A stretch of 64,000 nt of DNA from Legionella rowbothamii (lineage in GTDB: Bacteria > Pseudomonadota > Gammaproteobacteria > Legionellales > Legionellaceae). A program made the translations under genes and the position numbers. The number at the start of each line of letters is the position of its first letter. Position 1 is the first letter of the stretch. This document shows, one piece after another, positions 29,284 to 38,774 of this stretch. The stretch is from the NCBI RefSeq assembly GCF_900639985.1, contig NZ_CAAAIM010000001.1, positions 1,116,001 to 1,180,000 on the forward strand, in the 5' to 3' direction. Under the pieces are notes generated by a model. That model searched no databases and had not been told where the DNA came from. It saw only the letters and a program-made list of their open reading frames with translations.

Positions 29284-29877
29284 TTATTTTTTTGATACAA
29301 TGACGCGGGCAGGTCTAATTACGCGATCATTAAGCTTGTAACCTTTCTGGAATACGGCAATAACTGTATTCGGTGCAACATCGGGGGCATCCTGCATAGT
29401 CATTGCTTCATGTTCTTGAGGATCAAAAGGCATCCCCATTGGATCAAGTTGCTGTACATCGAATTTCTGTAATACATCAACAAATAACTTCATCGTCAAC
29501 TCAAGACCTTCACGCATTGCTACATCGTCCGCTTTAACAGCCAATTGAAGGGCTTGTTCTAAGCTATCAATAATCGGTAATAAAGCGCTGATTAGTTTTT
29601 CAGCCCCATATCGATGCGCATTAGCAATTTCACGTTCAGCACGACGGCGAACATTATCCAACTCAGCCATAGCACGCACGGACTTTTCCCAGTTTTCATG
29701 GGCTTTTTGCTCAGCAAGGGTTAATTGCTCACTTAATTCGTTATAATTCGCATGCTCCAAACCTTCCTCATGATGAACCGGCTCGTTAACATCACTTTGT
29801 TCTTCAGTAGGTTGCTCCTCGTGAGCTTGGTGTTCTTCTTTAAATTTATTCCAATCTTTTTTATCGTGTTTGCTCAT
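29284..29877 (-). CDS. grpE: nucleotide exchange factor GrpE
   Basis: Releases ADP from DnaK to reset the chaperone cycle. The 197-aa chain has an acidic disordered N-terminus, a long helix with the conserved ARAMAELDNVRRRAEREI-like stretch (about 66-84), the four-helix core (LLPIIDSLEQAL) and a C-terminal beta domain ending NDRVIRPARVIVSKK. It is the first gene of the grpE-dnaK-dnaJ group and begins about 25 bases after a sigma-32 promoter. Confidence 0.97.
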   Translation of the reverse strand: MSKHDKKDWNKFKEEHQAHEEQPTEEQSDVNEPVHHEEGLEHANYNELSEQLTLAEQKAHENWEKSVRAMAELDNVRRRAEREIANAHRYGAEKLISALLPIIDSLEQALQLAVKADDVAMREGLELTMKLFVDVLQKFDVQQLDPMGMPFDPQEHEAMTMQDAPDVAPNTVIAVFQKGYKLNDRVIRPARVIVSKK

Positions 29878-29908
29878 CCAAATAACTCCTGACTAACCTG
29901 AACTATGC

Positions 29909-29939
29909 ACATGGGGACAAGCGCTATAAATTTCAAGGG
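29909..29939 (-). promoter_or_regulatory. sigma-32 heat-shock promoter of grpE
   Basis: On the minus strand CCCTTGAAA (29931-29939) and CCCCATGT (29909-29916) are separated by 14 bases, an almost perfect sigma-32 promoter, placed about 32 bases before the grpE ATG. The rest of the 316-base gap up to the DAHP synthase gene holds no supported gene. Confidence 0.85.
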
Positions 29940-30193
29940 TTGGTTTTTAAATAAGTTACTTCGTTTAGAGCTATCTACTTTAGGTCTCCCAAAAACTAAT
30001 AGATACCGCGGTAATGCGAGCTCATTGAGCATGGAGAAAATCGGAGCATTGAAGCCAGGATAGTGGAACTGTAAATCAATAAGGACGTGCTTACAGTTTA
30101 CTAGCCAAGATATTAGAAATGTAGATAGGCCCTGTTGCAGTATGTGTCCATTTATTCCATACTTAGACACCGAAAAAGTCACTTGGATTTATT

Positions 30194-31525
30194 ATGCAAA
30201 AATGGTCGCCAACTTCCTGGCTCCAGCGCTCCTATTTGCAAGCTGCAAACTATGCTGATGAAACACAGCTAAAAAAAGCTGTGGATCAATTGAGCCTGCT
30301 GCCACCACTGGTTACCAGTAGTGAAGTAAAACACTTAAAAAAAGAAATTGCCCGTGCAGGACGCGGAGAAGCGTTTATTCTTCAAGGTGGTGATTGTGCT
30401 GAATCATTTAATGATTGTCGCCCTGAGATTATTAGTAATAAGTTGAAAATCATGCTGCAAATGAGTTTAATCTTATTGCATGGCCTGCGCAAACCCATTA
30501 TTCGTGTTGGTCGCATTGCAGGGCAATATGCGAAACCTCGTTCATCAGATTTTGAAACTATTGATGGGATTTCTTTACCCAGTTATCGTGGTGATTTGGT
30601 CAACTCACCAGAGTTTACCCCTGCAGCTAGGGAACCTAATCCTAATTTATTGCTTCAAGCGTACAGTTACTCAGGCATCACCCTGAATTTTATTCGTGCT
30701 TTATTGGATAGTGGTTTCGCGGATTTGAATCATCCTCAACGTTGGGATTTAAGCTTTGTAGAACATTCTCAACAAAAAGAAGAATATAAAACATTGGTTA
30801 ATTCAATTAGTGATGCGTTAGATTTTCTGGAAACTATAGATGGTATTCAATCCAGCAATTTATCGAAGGTTGATTTTTATACCTCTCATGAAGCGCTTCA
30901 TCTGCATTATGAACAAGCCCTGACTCGGCAATTAGAAGATGGCTTATGGTATAACTTATCCACGCATCTGCCCTGGATTGGCATGAGAACAGCTCAAGCA
31001 GACAGTGCTCACTTAGAATTCTTACGCGGTGTGCAAAATCCTTTAGGCATAAAAATTGGCCCTAGTGCTACGCCAGAGTGGTTGCAAGAAGTTCTCGAGA
31101 TTGCAAATCCTAATCGAGAAGAAGGACGCCTTTTATTGTATACGCGTTTGGGCGCACAACAAATCGATCGTCTATTACCTCCGCTGATTGAAGCGGTGAA
31201 AAAAACCAACATTCCAGTGACCTGGTCTTGTGATCCGATGCATGGCAATACTGAAAGCACTGCAGATGGCATTAAAACACGTCATTTTGATAATATTCTT
31301 TTAGAATTACAACAAGCTCTGGAAATTCACCGTGGTATGGGCAGTTATCTAGGCGGGGTTCATTTTGAACTAACCGGAGATAATGTCACTGAGTGTATTG
31401 GTGGTGCTCGGGGTTTAGCAGCGCATGATCTAAAAACGGCTTATCATAGCTTGGTGGATCCTCGCTTAAACTATGAGCAATCGATTGAAATGGCCTTGCA
31501 GTTAAGTCGACAATTTCGAGGCTAA
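30194..31525 (+). CDS. class II 3-deoxy-7-phosphoheptulonate synthase
   Basis: The first enzyme of the shikimate pathway, joining phosphoenolpyruvate and erythrose 4-phosphate. It is the plant-like class II type (443 aa), not the AroFGH class I type. Marks are WSPTSWLQRSYLQAANY at the start, AFILQGGDCAESF, VGRIAGQYAKPRS, TWSCDPMHGNT and GGVHFELTGDNVTECIGG, covering metal and substrate sites. It is divergent from grpE and convergent with hemE. No fused chorismate mutase is seen. Confidence 0.94.
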   Translation: MQKWSPTSWLQRSYLQAANYADETQLKKAVDQLSLLPPLVTSSEVKHLKKEIARAGRGEAFILQGGDCAESFNDCRPEIISNKLKIMLQMSLILLHGLRKPIIRVGRIAGQYAKPRSSDFETIDGISLPSYRGDLVNSPEFTPAAREPNPNLLLQAYSYSGITLNFIRALLDSGFADLNHPQRWDLSFVEHSQQKEEYKTLVNSISDALDFLETIDGIQSSNLSKVDFYTSHEALHLHYEQALTRQLEDGLWYNLSTHLPWIGMRTAQADSAHLEFLRGVQNPLGIKIGPSATPEWLQEVLEIANPNREEGRLLLYTRLGAQQIDRLLPPLIEAVKKTNIPVTWSCDPMHGNTESTADGIKTRHFDNILLELQQALEIHRGMGSYLGGVHFELTGDNVTECIGGARGLAAHDLKTAYHSLVDPRLNYEQSIEMALQLSRQFRG

Positions 31526-31530
31526 TGATA

Positions 31531-31560
31531 TTGTAGGTTGAGCCACGGGCCAACCTACAA
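31531..31560. terminator. perfect palindrome between aroG-like gene and hemE
   Basis: TTGTAGGTTG (31531-31540) and CAACCTACAA (31551-31560) are perfect 10-bp complements around a 10-base centre that can extend the stem (GCC/GGC). It sits six bases past one stop and about 35 from the other, a natural bidirectional terminator. TGTAGGTTG recurs at 16151 and near 45042. Confidence 0.65.
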
Positions 31561-31594
31561 TTTATAATATAACCATTAAATTAAAAGTAATTCA

Positions 31595-32653
31595 TCACCG
31601 ATGATAAAAGGGGCTAAACTCATGCACTGCCTCAACCATCGCCGCCACATGTTCGGGTGGCACATCTGGCGTAATACCATGACCTAAATTAAATACATGC
31701 CCAGTACCATGCCCATAAGACGCTAATACCTTCTGGACCTGCTCACGAATACATTTCTCTGAACTTAACAAGACCGAAGGATCTAAGTTACCCTGCAAAG
31801 CCACTTTATCTCCAACTCTACGACGCGCCTCAGCCAAATCACAGGTCCAGTCTAATCCCAAAGCATCACAGCCTGTAACCAACATGCGCTCTAACCATTG
31901 TCCGCCCCCTTTGGTAAATAAGATAACCGGGACATCAGGATAATTAGCTTTCAGCTGCTGAATAATTTGCTGCATGTAAGCCAATGAAAACGACTGGTAA
32001 TTTTCTGGCGTGAGTATTCCGCCCCAGGTGTCAAAAAGCATCACGGCATTCACACCTGCCTTGATTTGCTCTCCCAGATAGTCCGCTACAGATACAGCCA
32101 GTTTCTGCAATAAAAGATGGGCGGCTTCGCTTTCAGTGTAAATCAACTTTAAAATACGCTTGAAATCTCTAGTACTCTGCCCTTCAACCATATAACAGGC
32201 TAAAGTCCATGGACTACCTGCAAAACCAATGAGAGGAAGTTCCAGGGGCATCTCTTTACGAATTAAACTCACTGCATTCATCACATAAGCCAACGATTCA
32301 GTAGTTTCAGGTACTTGCAACTTTTTAATCGCTTCAAGATCTCGCACGGGATGCTGAAAACAAGGCCCCTCGCCTTCAGCAAAATACAAACCCAAACCCA
32401 TAGCATCAGGAATAGTTAAAATATCAGAAAATAAAATCGCCGCATCCATCGCATACCGTCGCAATGGTTGTAAGGTTACTTCACACGCTAATTCTGGGTT
32501 CTTGCAAAGACTTAAAAAATCACCTGCCTGGGCTCGTGTTTTGCGGTATTCTGGTAAATAACGACCCGCTTGACGCATCATCCATATAGGTGTTCTTTCA
32601 ACGGGTTGACGTCTTAACGCTCGGAGAAATAAAGATTGGTTTAGATCATACAT
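31595..32653 (-). CDS. hemE: uroporphyrinogen decarboxylase
   Basis: Converts uroporphyrinogen III to coproporphyrinogen III in heme synthesis. The 352-aa length is standard. The N-terminal signature [18 protein letters not shown] carries the active-site arginines, the second signature region is [17 protein letters not shown], and the catalytic Asp lies in [16 protein letters not shown]. It is a single-gene unit, convergent with the DAHP synthase gene and divergent from folB. Confidence 0.97.
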   Translation of the reverse strand: MYDLNQSLFLRALRRQPVERTPIWMMRQAGRYLPEYRKTRAQAGDFLSLCKNPELACEVTLQPLRRYAMDAAILFSDILTIPDAMGLGLYFAEGEGPCFQHPVRDLEAIKKLQVPETTESLAYVMNAVSLIRKEMPLELPLIGFAGSPWTLACYMVEGQSTRDFKRILKLIYTESEAAHLLLQKLAVSVADYLGEQIKAGVNAVMLFDTWGGILTPENYQSFSLAYMQQIIQQLKANYPDVPVILFTKGGGQWLERMLVTGCDALGLDWTCDLAEARRRVGDKVALQGNLDPSVLLSSEKCIREQVQKVLASYGHGTGHVFNLGHGITPDVPPEHVAAMVEAVHEFSPFYHR

Positions 32654-32768
32654 AGTGCAACCCCAGGATAAAAATGTGCTTATATTACCATAAGCAATAC
32701 AAATCAGGCTTAATTAAGAAGGAAATTTTAGGTAAAATCATTACAAACAAAATAATGTAGGAAACAGA

Positions 32769-33107
32769 TTGGATACCTTACAGATTAAAAACTTAAAAGC
32801 AAATACCCGCATTGGCGTATACGCCTGGGAACAACATATTATACAACAATTACTTATCGATATTAGTATTGATACCGACTTAAGCTCATGCCAAGAAGAC
32901 CTTAATAAAACAATTGATTATGCAGCTCTTTGTGAAACAGTGACACAATTTGTGGAGTCGAGAGCATTTCAACTTATTGAAACAGTGGCTAATGAAGTGG
33001 CTCGGTTAATTCAAGAAAATTTTAAGGTAACCCAGCTTATTGTAGGTGTTAGTAAACCTCATGCGATAAAAAATGCGGATAATATTCAAGTCATTGTGCG
33101 TCGTTAA
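32769..33107 (+). CDS. folB: dihydroneopterin aldolase
   Basis: Cleaves dihydroneopterin in folate synthesis. The 112-aa chain fits the family: LQIKNLKANTRIGVYAWEQ at the start, QLLIDISIDTD, the conserved Tyr and Glu region (TIDYAALCETV), the helix FQLIETVANEVARLI with the catalytic Glu, and the C-terminal KPHAIKNADNIQVIV with the catalytic Lys. The start codon is TTG at 32769, with TAGGAA at a suitable distance, so translation may be weak. Confidence 0.93.
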   Translation: MDTLQIKNLKANTRIGVYAWEQHIIQQLLIDISIDTDLSSCQEDLNKTIDYAALCETVTQFVESRAFQLIETVANEVARLIQENFKVTQLIVGVSKPHAIKNADNIQVIVRR

Positions 33108-33201
33108 GCCTCTTTAAATTGAGTTCATAAAAAGTAAAAAAATACACATTAATGCCTAATAATGATACTATCGCCCCCCTATTTGTTTGAAGAGAATAGT
33201 T

Positions 33202-34266
33202 GTGTTTACATTTTTTGTTGGCGGTATTATCGTTTTAGGTAAAATCTTATTAGGCTTAGCACTTACAGGAATTTCTCTTGCAATCATGGCCATGATTGCA
33301 AATGCTATATTTTCCAAGCAATTACCTCCTCGTCAAAGAATTCAGCTCACCGATGGACGGATCATGGAAGGCCCGGATAAAATACTCGGCGAAGGAGCAT
33401 TTGGAGCGGTACATCAATATCAACTCGAAAATAAACCTGTAGCAGTTAAAATGCCCAAAGATGCTAAATATGAGGCACTGCAAAAACATGAGCTTATCTT
33501 ATTAAAAAAAGCAAATCCTCATGCACAAATCATTAGTTTAATAGCAGAAGCGCGAGTAAATCATACAACATGGATCATTACAGAGTTTATGCGTGGTTCG
33601 CTGCGTGACTTACTAGATAACCTCCCCAACTTATCCTGGAAAACCAAATTATCCATTGCGATTCAAATTGTAACAGGAGTGATGCATTTGCATAATCTAT
33701 CGCAAGGCATATTTGAAAAAGAGGTGATTGTTCATCAAGATTTAAAGCCAGAAAATATTCTGGTTGATCGATTTGAAAACACACCTGATATTAAAGCCAA
33801 AATTGGTGATTTTGGCATTGCTAAAGAAGTTCATGCACTTACTATTCCTATTTTAGGCACGACCATTGCTTCCGGTGTGGTACGAGGCGCAGAAGGCGGC
33901 ACCCTGAACTATGCTGCCCCAGAAACTGCAAAAGCATTAATTAAAGGTAAAGGAACTTCAGGCCCTAAATGTGATATTTTTAGTATAGGCATTATCTTAT
34001 GGGAGCTTGCTACGGGTCGTAAGCCACATAGAACTGAAGATGAAGTCTTAGCGGGTAGATTTGATGAATTTGTGGAGGAAGAACAGCAACATCGCCGCCC
34101 CCATACTAAAAAATCGTTTTTTGGTTCTGTTACACAAACAACGACGCCAACCTACCCTCAATGTGGTTTTTTTGGACCACTCATTAAATCATGCATTGCT
34201 CCAAAACCGGAAAAACGCAATACAGCAATAGAATTACTACACAAGTTAGAACAATTGTCGATTTAA
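33202..34266 (+). CDS. membrane-anchored eukaryote-like protein kinase
   Basis: A kinase of about 354 aa with near-complete eukaryotic motifs: Gly loop LGEGAFGAV, Lys in VAVKMP, HQDLKPENIL (HQD for HRD), KIGDFGIAKE, GTLNYAAPE and DIFSIGIILWELATGRKP. Counting from the GTG start, Lys83, Asp180 and Asp203 are the key residues. A hydrophobic N-terminus (about residues 3-38) would form one or two membrane helices, unusual for a translocated kinase. A TTG at 33187 is possible, but GTG at 33202 follows AAGAGAA at good spacing. It lies between folB and a SPOR protein, with no phosphatase gene nearby. It could be a Dot/Icm effector (as the LegK kinases are) or act at the bacterial membrane. Confidence 0.85.
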   Translation: MFTFFVGGIIVLGKILLGLALTGISLAIMAMIANAIFSKQLPPRQRIQLTDGRIMEGPDKILGEGAFGAVHQYQLENKPVAVKMPKDAKYEALQKHELILLKKANPHAQIISLIAEARVNHTTWIITEFMRGSLRDLLDNLPNLSWKTKLSIAIQIVTGVMHLHNLSQGIFEKEVIVHQDLKPENILVDRFENTPDIKAKIGDFGIAKEVHALTIPILGTTIASGVVRGAEGGTLNYAAPETAKALIKGKGTSGPKCDIFSIGIILWELATGRKPHRTEDEVLAGRFDEFVEEEQQHRRPHTKKSFFGSVTQTTTPTYPQCGFFGPLIKSCIAPKPEKRNTAIELLHKLEQLSI

Positions 34267-34278
34267 AGAATCAATCGC

Positions 34279-34320
34279 GATGTTAGTCCGTATTAAACAA
34301 GCGTAATACGGAACTACATC
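34279..34320. terminator. bidirectional stem-loop between kinase and SPOR genes
   Basis: Arms at 34279-34295 and 34304-34320 pair over 14 of 17 positions (GATGT and TCCGTATTA with complements), around an eight-base loop between convergent genes. No long T tract. Confidence 0.5.
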
Positions 34321-34334
34321 AGGATTATAAATCC

Positions 34335-35069
34335 CTAACCTGCAGTAACCATTCCACGTAAACGTGAGTTTCGCGCTAAATCTCCTTGCGCTCGTTGTGC
34401 TAAGGAGCGATTCGGATACGGCCCAACCACAACCCGGTACCAAATTCCTCTCGTAGCATGATTAATTGGAATAACGCTCACATTAAACCCTTTAAGCGTT
34501 AAGATTCCCTTCATTTGCTCCGCATCGTGGCGTGCCTTAAAGGCTGCAACCTGCACTGAAAAAGAGCCTCTGCTAGCAGCGGGCGCTACAGGACGTACTT
34601 CAGCAACGCGGGCGGATGCAGGCACCTGCACTTTAGCAATCGCAGGCTTTGGCGCCGTTGCAGTTAATGTAGTGGCAGCTACCGCGGTTTGTGCCGTTGT
34701 AGCGCTCCCATTAGGCGCAGCCGCGGCAGTAGCTGTTGCAGCAGTCGTCGTGGCCGCAGGACGAGCTGCCGCGGCATTGTTTGCTACTTGTTGCGAATTA
34801 GGAGTCTTTTCATTGGTCAATAGAGTATAGAACTCAAACTTCGGTTTAGGAGGAATTGCAGCCTGGCGTCCAGGCTGAGGCTTTGGGGCTTCTTTGCGGG
34901 CCTCATGATGAGCCAAAACCTGAGAATTAACCCAATGGCTAATGGCATCAACATCAAAAACAGTCGCAGTAAAGTAACCTAGCAAAAAACACACCGCCAT
35001 TACTAAAATCTGTTGTGGCGCACTAGTGTGCGCACGCCCAGACCGCTTAGTGCTATATTCTCTTCCCAT
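34335..35069 (-). CDS. SPOR-domain envelope protein, FtsN-like
   Basis: A 244-aa bitopic inner-membrane protein: short basic cytoplasmic N-terminus, one membrane helix (ILVMAVCFLLGYFTATVF, about 21-38), a long low-complexity Ala/Thr/Pro linker (about 95-165) and a C-terminal SPOR domain (about 168-244, with SFSVQVAAFKARHDAEQM and WYRVVVGPYPNRSLAQRAQ). SPOR domains bind denuded septal glycans. The position directly after argS, with a one-base overlap, matches ftsN-like genes in pseudomonads, so a divisome role is likely. The linker's codon bias gives locally GC-rich DNA. Confidence 0.88.
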   Translation of the reverse strand: MGREYSTKRSGRAHTSAPQQILVMAVCFLLGYFTATVFDVDAISHWVNSQVLAHHEARKEAPKPQPGRQAAIPPKPKFEFYTLLTNEKTPNSQQVANNAAAARPAATTTAATATAAAAPNGSATTAQTAVAATTLTATAPKPAIAKVQVPASARVAEVRPVAPAASRGSFSVQVAAFKARHDAEQMKGILTLKGFNVSVIPINHATRGIWYRVVVGPYPNRSLAQRAQGDLARNSRLRGMVTAG

Positions 35070-36829
35070 TACATACTCTCAGGAGCGGATACGCCCAATA
35101 ATTCCAAGCCATTGTTTAATACCTGACGGACGGCTTCTAGCAAACATAAACGTGCATAGCGTAATTGCTCATGCTCACATAAAAGTTGTACCGCATTATA
35201 ATAGCTATGTAATCCGTTAGCCAATTCACGTAAGTAGTAAGCAATTTGATGGGGCTCACATTGAATGGCGGACTGTTCTACAATCTCAGTATAACGACCA
35301 ATTAATGCAATCAATGCCGCTTCATGAGGCTGATCTAATAAATTAATATTTTCCAGCCCTACTGCTTTATCCCAAGATAAGCCACGTTCGTTTAATTGTC
35401 TTAGTACGGAGCAAATACGTGCATGAGCGTACTGAATGTAGTATACCGGATTATCACTGGACTCTGACTTTGCTAAATCCAAATCGAAATCCATATGTTG
35501 TTCTGATTTTCGCGCTACATAAAAGAAACGCGCGGCATCATTGCCCACCTCATCACGGAGCTCTCGTAAGGTAACAAACGAGCCGCTACGAGTAGACATT
35601 TGCACCCGATCACCGCCTCGATAAAGGATCGCGAACTGAACCAACAGTACTGTCAAGGCATTTTCGTCATGGCCCAGAGCGCTCACTGCAGAACGTAAAC
35701 GAGTTACATATCCATGATGATCCGCACCGAAAATATTAATTACTCGGTCATAACCCCGATCATATTTATTCCAATGATAAGCTACATCCGAAGCAAAATA
35801 AGTTTTTTGTCCGTTAGCACGTACAAGTACTCTGTCTTTCTCATCGCCAAATTCAGTTGCCTTAAACCATAAAGCTCCTTCCTGTTCAAAGGTATGCCCC
35901 GCATCTTTAAGTGCCTGAATTCCTTTTTCTATAGAACCATCTTCAAATAAAGACTGTTCCGAAAACCAATTGGTGTAGTGAACGCCAAATTCAGTCAAAT
36001 CATCTTTAATGTCATCTAAAACCGTATTCAATGCATGTTGATGAAACAAAGCAAAGGCATCTTTTCCTATTAAGGAGGCAGCTCGTTCGATCATCGCATC
36101 AATATAAATTTCTTTATCGCCACCTTGTGGTTCATCTGCTGGCATGCCTTCAAGCACTTCAGCCCATGGGCGTACAAATTGCTTACCATGCTTTGACCAT
36201 AGAATTTCAGCGATTTCAATAACATACTCGCCTTTATAAGCATTCGCAGGAAAAACAACAGGCTCAGCAGCTAACTCTAAGTATCTTAACCAAACACTGA
36301 CAGCTAAAATATTCATTTGCCGTCCTGCATCATTAACGTAATACTCTGCGCTAACCTCATACCCGGCAGCACTTAAAACATTACATAAGGTGGCTCCAAA
36401 AGCGGCACTACGTCCATGCCCCACATGCAAGGGACCCGTAGGGTTTGCAGAAACAAACTCGACCAGAACTTTTTGATTTTGACCAATAGTACTACGGCCA
36501 AACTCACTAGCCTGGGTTAAAACCTGAGTAATAATTTTTGAACGCGCATCGTTACGGAGGAAGAAATTAATAAAACCGGCACCAGCAATTTCTACCTTTT
36601 CTATAGAAGCATCTTCAGGTAAAGCTCCAACTAAAAGCTCTGCAATTTTACGAGGGGCCAGGCGCCAGGGTTTCGCTAATGTCAAAGCCAGATTACTGGC
36701 ATAATCACCGTGAGCTGAATCTTTAGAACGATCCACTTTAATATCTACGTTCAATTCAGCAGGGACTTCTCCTGATTGTTGCAAATTGGCTAAAGCCTGT
36801 CTTAAAAGATGCTCTACAGTTTGTTTCAT
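35069..36829 (-). CDS. argS: arginyl-tRNA synthetase
   Basis: Class I synthetase of 586 aa. It has the N-terminal Arg-RS additional domain, the HIGH-type motif in [14 protein letters not shown] (HVGH, about 134-137), the KMSKS-equivalent in RVQMSTRSG and the DALR anticodon-binding C-terminal domain ([19 protein letters not shown]). It is co-transcribed with the SPOR gene; their coding regions overlap by one base. Confidence 0.97.
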   Translation of the reverse strand: MKQTVEHLLRQALANLQQSGEVPAELNVDIKVDRSKDSAHGDYASNLALTLAKPWRLAPRKIAELLVGALPEDASIEKVEIAGAGFINFFLRNDARSKIITQVLTQASEFGRSTIGQNQKVLVEFVSANPTGPLHVGHGRSAAFGATLCNVLSAAGYEVSAEYYVNDAGRQMNILAVSVWLRYLELAAEPVVFPANAYKGEYVIEIAEILWSKHGKQFVRPWAEVLEGMPADEPQGGDKEIYIDAMIERAASLIGKDAFALFHQHALNTVLDDIKDDLTEFGVHYTNWFSEQSLFEDGSIEKGIQALKDAGHTFEQEGALWFKATEFGDEKDRVLVRANGQKTYFASDVAYHWNKYDRGYDRVINIFGADHHGYVTRLRSAVSALGHDENALTVLLVQFAILYRGGDRVQMSTRSGSFVTLRELRDEVGNDAARFFYVARKSEQHMDFDLDLAKSESSDNPVYYIQYAHARICSVLRQLNERGLSWDKAVGLENINLLDQPHEAALIALIGRYTEIVEQSAIQCEPHQIAYYLRELANGLHSYYNAVQLLCEHEQLRYARLCLLEAVRQVLNNGLELLGVSAPESM

Positions 36830-37087
36830 GCGACTTATTTTCCATCAAAAAAATGATGGCTATTATGCTCTTTTTCGTGCCAGATGAAAAGGTTTTAAAT
36901 GAACCGCCCTTGGCTCGTGATTAACCCCAAAAATCAAAATAAAGGTCCATTTGGTCAAAATAAAATTCATCAATCAGCAAATTATCTCCATTTTTAATAA
37001 AATTTGCGCTAAGTTCTTTGCTTATTAATATTCCCTTAATAAGTTTTTGTTAGGATTCAGTACTAAATATTTAAACCGAGAATCAAA

Positions 37088-38755
37088 ATGAGACGTTCTC
37101 TATCTGAGTTAATATGTGATGATTTGGCTGAACTAGCCAATCACGAGTCCGATTATATCGCCAGTGAAGAGGCAATACACTTCATGAAGGCTCTATATAA
37201 TAAAAATAAGGAACTGAATATACACTTAATCCATAAAGATCAGTTCTCGAATTTTCTTAAAAACCATCCCTTGATGACGACGCCAGGTCATTATCAATTT
37301 ATTATTGAGGTGGGTGAACGAAGTAAATTAAAACAACGAACCCCTGATACTATCCATTATTGTGCCGTAGATCTGTTTATCCGTTCCGGCAAGACACCTT
37401 TAGCTTTTGTCGGCGATCATTACCGTGGTCATAACGGTTACTATTCTGAATTTGAGAGTCTTGCAAAGGCACTTGGTGTCCAGTTTATCGTTGTAGGTGG
37501 CGCGACTTATCAAGCAGATAGTGTGCATTGCCCCATATTTTCTTTACAACACTTATTACTCACTGCAGAAGATGAGAACATTCTTCCATTATTGGAAGAA
37601 AAAACGAACAACTCAACTGCTGATGTAACCTACCTAGGCTGGGCTGAATTATCCCCCATGTATATGGTCTATTCACAAAGTGTTAATACGTTATTTAATT
37701 ATGTTAGAGATGTTAAACAAAAAGAAGACAAGCCTGAAGAACTGAATAGCACCCTGCTTGCTGGCTCCAAATTCGCCCAATCTTTACAAGAAACCTTATA
37801 TCCTCTACCTCAAAAAGGTGCCAATCAGGGTAAAATCCGTAATAAGGCGATAAAATATCTTGCTGCACATCATGCCGGAATCGCCGTTAAAGAGCTCGAA
37901 TCAGAGGCTGTGTTTAATACTGAGGCACTTATTAATATATGTTACAAAGAGCGCTATCCACTAGTTCATGAGCTACTTTTCGCCGCATTAGAGATAGAAA
38001 AAGATTATCCTTTTGCAACAGAGTTTGGTATAAACAACTCGCACCCTCTTTTTGAGTTGGCTTTTTATCAAGCCCATATTATGGAGGGTTTATTAAAAAC
38101 TCCAGATTTTAAAACAATATTTACTGATAAAAATCTTTTGATATTAATGCAAAAAGGACTACTCAATCCTACAGCTGTGTTTAATGCTTTAATTGAAAAA
38201 GGACATCATTTAGGTGTAAATAAATCAGCGTGTCGTGTTGTTGTATCAAATTTAATTTTCTTGGCGACTATAGTAAAGCATGAACTTGATGATAAGCTAA
38301 ATATCTCTTCTGATAATCTGGTTCAGCTATTAACTGCTGGAAAAACAAAAAGCTTTTTCCAAAATAAAGCATTGAGTGTTTTATTTGAGAAAGGCCTAAT
38401 CTCTCTAGAGTTATTGCCACTCATTTCCCCCCACCAAGTCGATGTCAAGTTTCTGGCAACACTGGAGCGTGATGAAGACAAACGTGAATATTTGCGCCAA
38501 CAATTTATACCAATGATTCCAGTAAGTAATTCCGATGAAGCTGAGGATGATATTGGAGTAGACGACTCAGAGAACCTGGATGATTTATTTGCTGTTCCTG
38601 AAGTGCAACCAATTACTACTGCTCCAAGCCTGGCTACAAAACCTCAGCTACATATTGGACTTTTAGTGCAATCGATGAGTAACTCTATTTTTGCCCCCCC
38701 TCCTGAAGAAGATAATTGTAATGAGACGATTCATACGGCTAGCCAAAAAGTGTAA
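37088..38755 (+). CDS. YopJ-like (C55) putative acetyltransferase/cysteine protease, candidate effector
   Basis: A 555-aa protein without signal peptide or membrane helix. Residues ~65-165 follow the YopJ pattern. His90 lies in IHYCAVDLFIRSGKTPLAF, like the HxxAVD block. Asp110 follows 20 residues later (YopJ has Glu 19 after its His). Cys148 lies in YQADSVHCPIFSLQHLL, like the SSxCGIFSL block. YopJ-family enzymes acetylate host kinases. The rest of the protein is helical and unrecognised. The C-terminus is acidic and proline-rich (IFAPPPEEDNCNETIHTASQKV in part), as in many Dot/Icm substrates. The match rests on motif reading only, and an acidic Asp in place of Glu needs structural support. 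Confidence 0.65.
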   Translation: MRRSLSELICDDLAELANHESDYIASEEAIHFMKALYNKNKELNIHLIHKDQFSNFLKNHPLMTTPGHYQFIIEVGERSKLKQRTPDTIHYCAVDLFIRSGKTPLAFVGDHYRGHNGYYSEFESLAKALGVQFIVVGGATYQADSVHCPIFSLQHLLLTAEDENILPLLEEKTNNSTADVTYLGWAELSPMYMVYSQSVNTLFNYVRDVKQKEDKPEELNSTLLAGSKFAQSLQETLYPLPQKGANQGKIRNKAIKYLAAHHAGIAVKELESEAVFNTEALINICYKERYPLVHELLFAALEIEKDYPFATEFGINNSHPLFELAFYQAHIMEGLLKTPDFKTIFTDKNLLILMQKGLLNPTAVFNALIEKGHHLGVNKSACRVVVSNLIFLATIVKHELDDKLNISSDNLVQLLTAGKTKSFFQNKALSVLFEKGLISLELLPLISPHQVDVKFLATLERDEDKREYLRQQFIPMIPVSNSDEAEDDIGVDDSENLDDLFAVPEVQPITTAPSLATKPQLHIGLLVQSMSNSIFAPPPEEDNCNETIHTASQKV

Positions 38756-38774
38756 TTTCCTCTTTAATAAATTC

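Noticed and set aside
29874..30182. 102-codon minus-strand ORF upstream of grpE
   Set aside because: It covers the sigma-32 promoter, has no ribosome site and its sequence has no protein-like pattern.
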